From an uncultured Streptococcus sp. (GTDB lineage Bacteria > Bacillota > Bacilli > Lactobacillales > Streptococcaceae), in NCBI RefSeq assembly GCF_943912555.1, contig NZ_CALTUR010000037.1:1-14625 (forward strand): 14,625 bases of DNA. Direction: 5' to 3'. This document shows positions 13,706 to 14,625 of the stretch, piece by piece. A model generated the notes under the pieces. The model was not told the DNA's origin. It saw only the letters and a list, made by a program, of their open reading frames with translations, and did no database searches. Position numbers and translations under genes: made by a program. Within the stretch, counting starts at the first letter, position 1. Each line of letters starts with the position of its first letter.

Positions 13706-14500
13706 ATGTCTGAAGAAACAATTGATTATGGACAAGTGACAGGAATGGTGCATTCAACGGAGAGCTTTGGTTCGGTAGACGGACCTGGTATTCGCTTTAT
13801 TGTCTTTTTGCAGGGCTGTCACATGCGTTGCCAGTATTGCCATAACCCAGATACTTGGGCTATGGAGTCCAATAAGTCACGTGAACGGACGGTAGATGAT
13901 GTCTTGACAGAGGCCTTGCGCTACCGCGGTTTCTGGGGGAATAAGGGTGGTATTACAGTCAGTGGAGGAGAAGCCCTCTTGCAGATTGATTTCTTGATTG
14001 CCCTCTTTACCAAGGCCAAAGAACACGGAATCCACTGTACCTTGGATACCTGTGCACTGCCTTTCCGTAATAAACCACGTTACCTTGAAAAGTTTGACAA
14101 ACTCATGGCTGTTACTGACTTGGTTCTCTTGGATATCAAGGAAATCAACGAAGAACAGCACAAGATTGTTACTAGCCAAACCAATAAAAATATCTTGGCC
14201 TGTGCCCAGTATCTATCAGATATTGGAAAACCTGTTTGGATTCGCCACGTGCTAGTTCCAGGTTTGACAGACAGAGATGATGACTTGATTGAACTTGGTA
14301 AGTTCGTCAAGACCCTCAAAAATGTTGATAAGTTTGAAATTCTACCTTATCACACCATGGGTGAGTTCAAGTGGCGTGAATTGGGAATTCCTTATTCGCT
14401 CGAAGGGGTCAAACCACCAACAGCAGATCGCGTTAAGAACGCTAAAAAACTCATGGATACCGAAAGTTACCAAGACTATATGAAACGTGTACATGGATAA
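13706..14500 (+). CDS. pflA: Pyruvate formate-lyase activating enzyme (radical SAM)
   Basis: A 264-residue glycyl-radical-enzyme activase. It uses a [4Fe-4S] cluster and S-adenosylmethionine to place a glycyl radical on pyruvate formate-lyase, switching anaerobic pyruvate metabolism from lactate to formate, acetate and ethanol. The cluster motif CX3CX2C is at C38, C42 and C45 in QGCHMRCQYCHNPDTW. The SAM-binding GGE follows at 87-89 in TVSGGEALL. The rest includes LDTCALP, LVLLDIKEI and PGLTDRDDDL, with a family-typical tail. The ATG is preceded by AAGGAAGG (13691-13698). The structural gene pflB is not in the window. The gene is monocistronic with its own promoter, cre-like site and terminator. 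Confidence 0.96.
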   Translation: MSEETIDYGQVTGMVHSTESFGSVDGPGIRFIVFLQGCHMRCQYCHNPDTWAMESNKSRERTVDDVLTEALRYRGFWGNKGGITVSGGEALLQIDFLIALFTKAKEHGIHCTLDTCALPFRNKPRYLEKFDKLMAVTDLVLLDIKEINEEQHKIVTSQTNKNILACAQYLSDIGKPVWIRHVLVPGLTDRDDDLIELGKFVKTLKNVDKFEILPYHTMGEFKWRELGIPYSLEGVKPPTADRVKNAKKLMDTESYQDYMKRVHG

Positions 14501-14505
14501 AAAGG

Positions 14506-14531
14506 AAGCCTGATGGAAACATCGGGCTTTT
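14506..14531 (+). terminator. Intrinsic terminator of pflA
   Basis: AAGCCTGATG (14506-14515), a GAAA tetraloop and CATCGGGCTT (14520-14529) form a 10-bp stem with one G-U pair, beginning 5 nt after the stop codon. The T-run is short (TTTT then AAGTTT), but the GNRA-closed stem is stable. Confidence 0.8.
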
Positions 14532-14571
14532 AAGTTTACACAAATGTATATAATTAAATAAAACAAAATTT

Positions 14572-14625
14572 TATACTCTTCGAAAATCTCTTCAAACCAC
14601 GTCAGCTTCCATCTGCAACCTCAAA
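14572..14625 (+). repeat. BOX element, 5' part (boxA), cut by the window end
   Basis: The last 54 bases begin a second BOX element, in plus orientation. Positions 14572-14622 are identical to the boxA end of the first copy (2624 down to 2574 on the minus strand) for 51 nt, including the same shortened boxA form. The remainder lies outside the window. It begins 41 nt beyond the pflA terminator. Confidence 0.88.

Overview
The window is chromosomal DNA from a low-GC Gram-positive, almost certainly a Streptococcus of the mitis/pneumoniae group. Two copies of the BOX repeat typical of S. pneumoniae and close relatives are present (2453-2624 and the beginning of one at 14572-14625). The protein sequences read as streptococcal throughout, in particular the AliA/AliB/AmiA-type lipoprotein, the 313-residue YhaM/Cbf1 and PurR. 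Placement rests on recognition from memory, not on a search, and the species is not resolved.

Layout. Positions 1-390 hold a promoter, a 5' leader with small palindromes, rpmH (ribosomal protein L34) and a clear terminator. A lone oligopeptide-binding lipoprotein gene follows (465-2429), then a BOX element and a perfect 15-bp bidirectional terminator shared with the convergent gene on the minus strand. That gene encodes a KimA-type potassium importer (2691-4535) with its own near-consensus promoter and a short leader. Transcription then diverges into a long plus-strand block: tatD-rnmV, rsmA-rsgA-rpe-thiN-rmuC-yhaM. Junctions inside this block are tight: a 1-nt overlap at tatD/rnmV, 38 nt at rpe/thiN, 11 nt at rmuC/yhaM, and gaps of 1-10 nt elsewhere. 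It ends in a hairpin that overlaps a PurBox-like site and the promoter of purR. lysA and pflA close the window; pflA has its own extended -10 promoter, a cre-like site and a terminator, and the second BOX begins just after it.

How the genes fit together. The central block is a nucleic-acid and translation housekeeping cluster: TatD nuclease/deoxyribonuclease, RNase M5 (5S rRNA maturation), RsmA (16S rRNA dimethylation), RsgA (30S assembly GTPase), RmuC (DNA recombination) and YhaM (3'-5' exonuclease). Two metabolic genes are embedded in it, for ribulose-phosphate epimerase and thiamine pyrophosphokinase. purR, lysA and pflA are separate metabolic or regulatory units. The aliB-like and kimA genes lie between conserved housekeeping genes and are the part of the window most likely to vary between strains.

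I found no CRISPR array, tRNA, rRNA, prophage, insertion sequence or defence system, and nothing that looks like a wholly undescribed system. The points most worth a second look are regulatory: KimA without a c-di-AMP riboswitch, the terminator/PurBox/promoter overlap before purR, the cre-like site at pflA, the rpmH leader, and the inverted BOX pair bracketing 12 kb. No gene-free stretch exceeds 300 bases.
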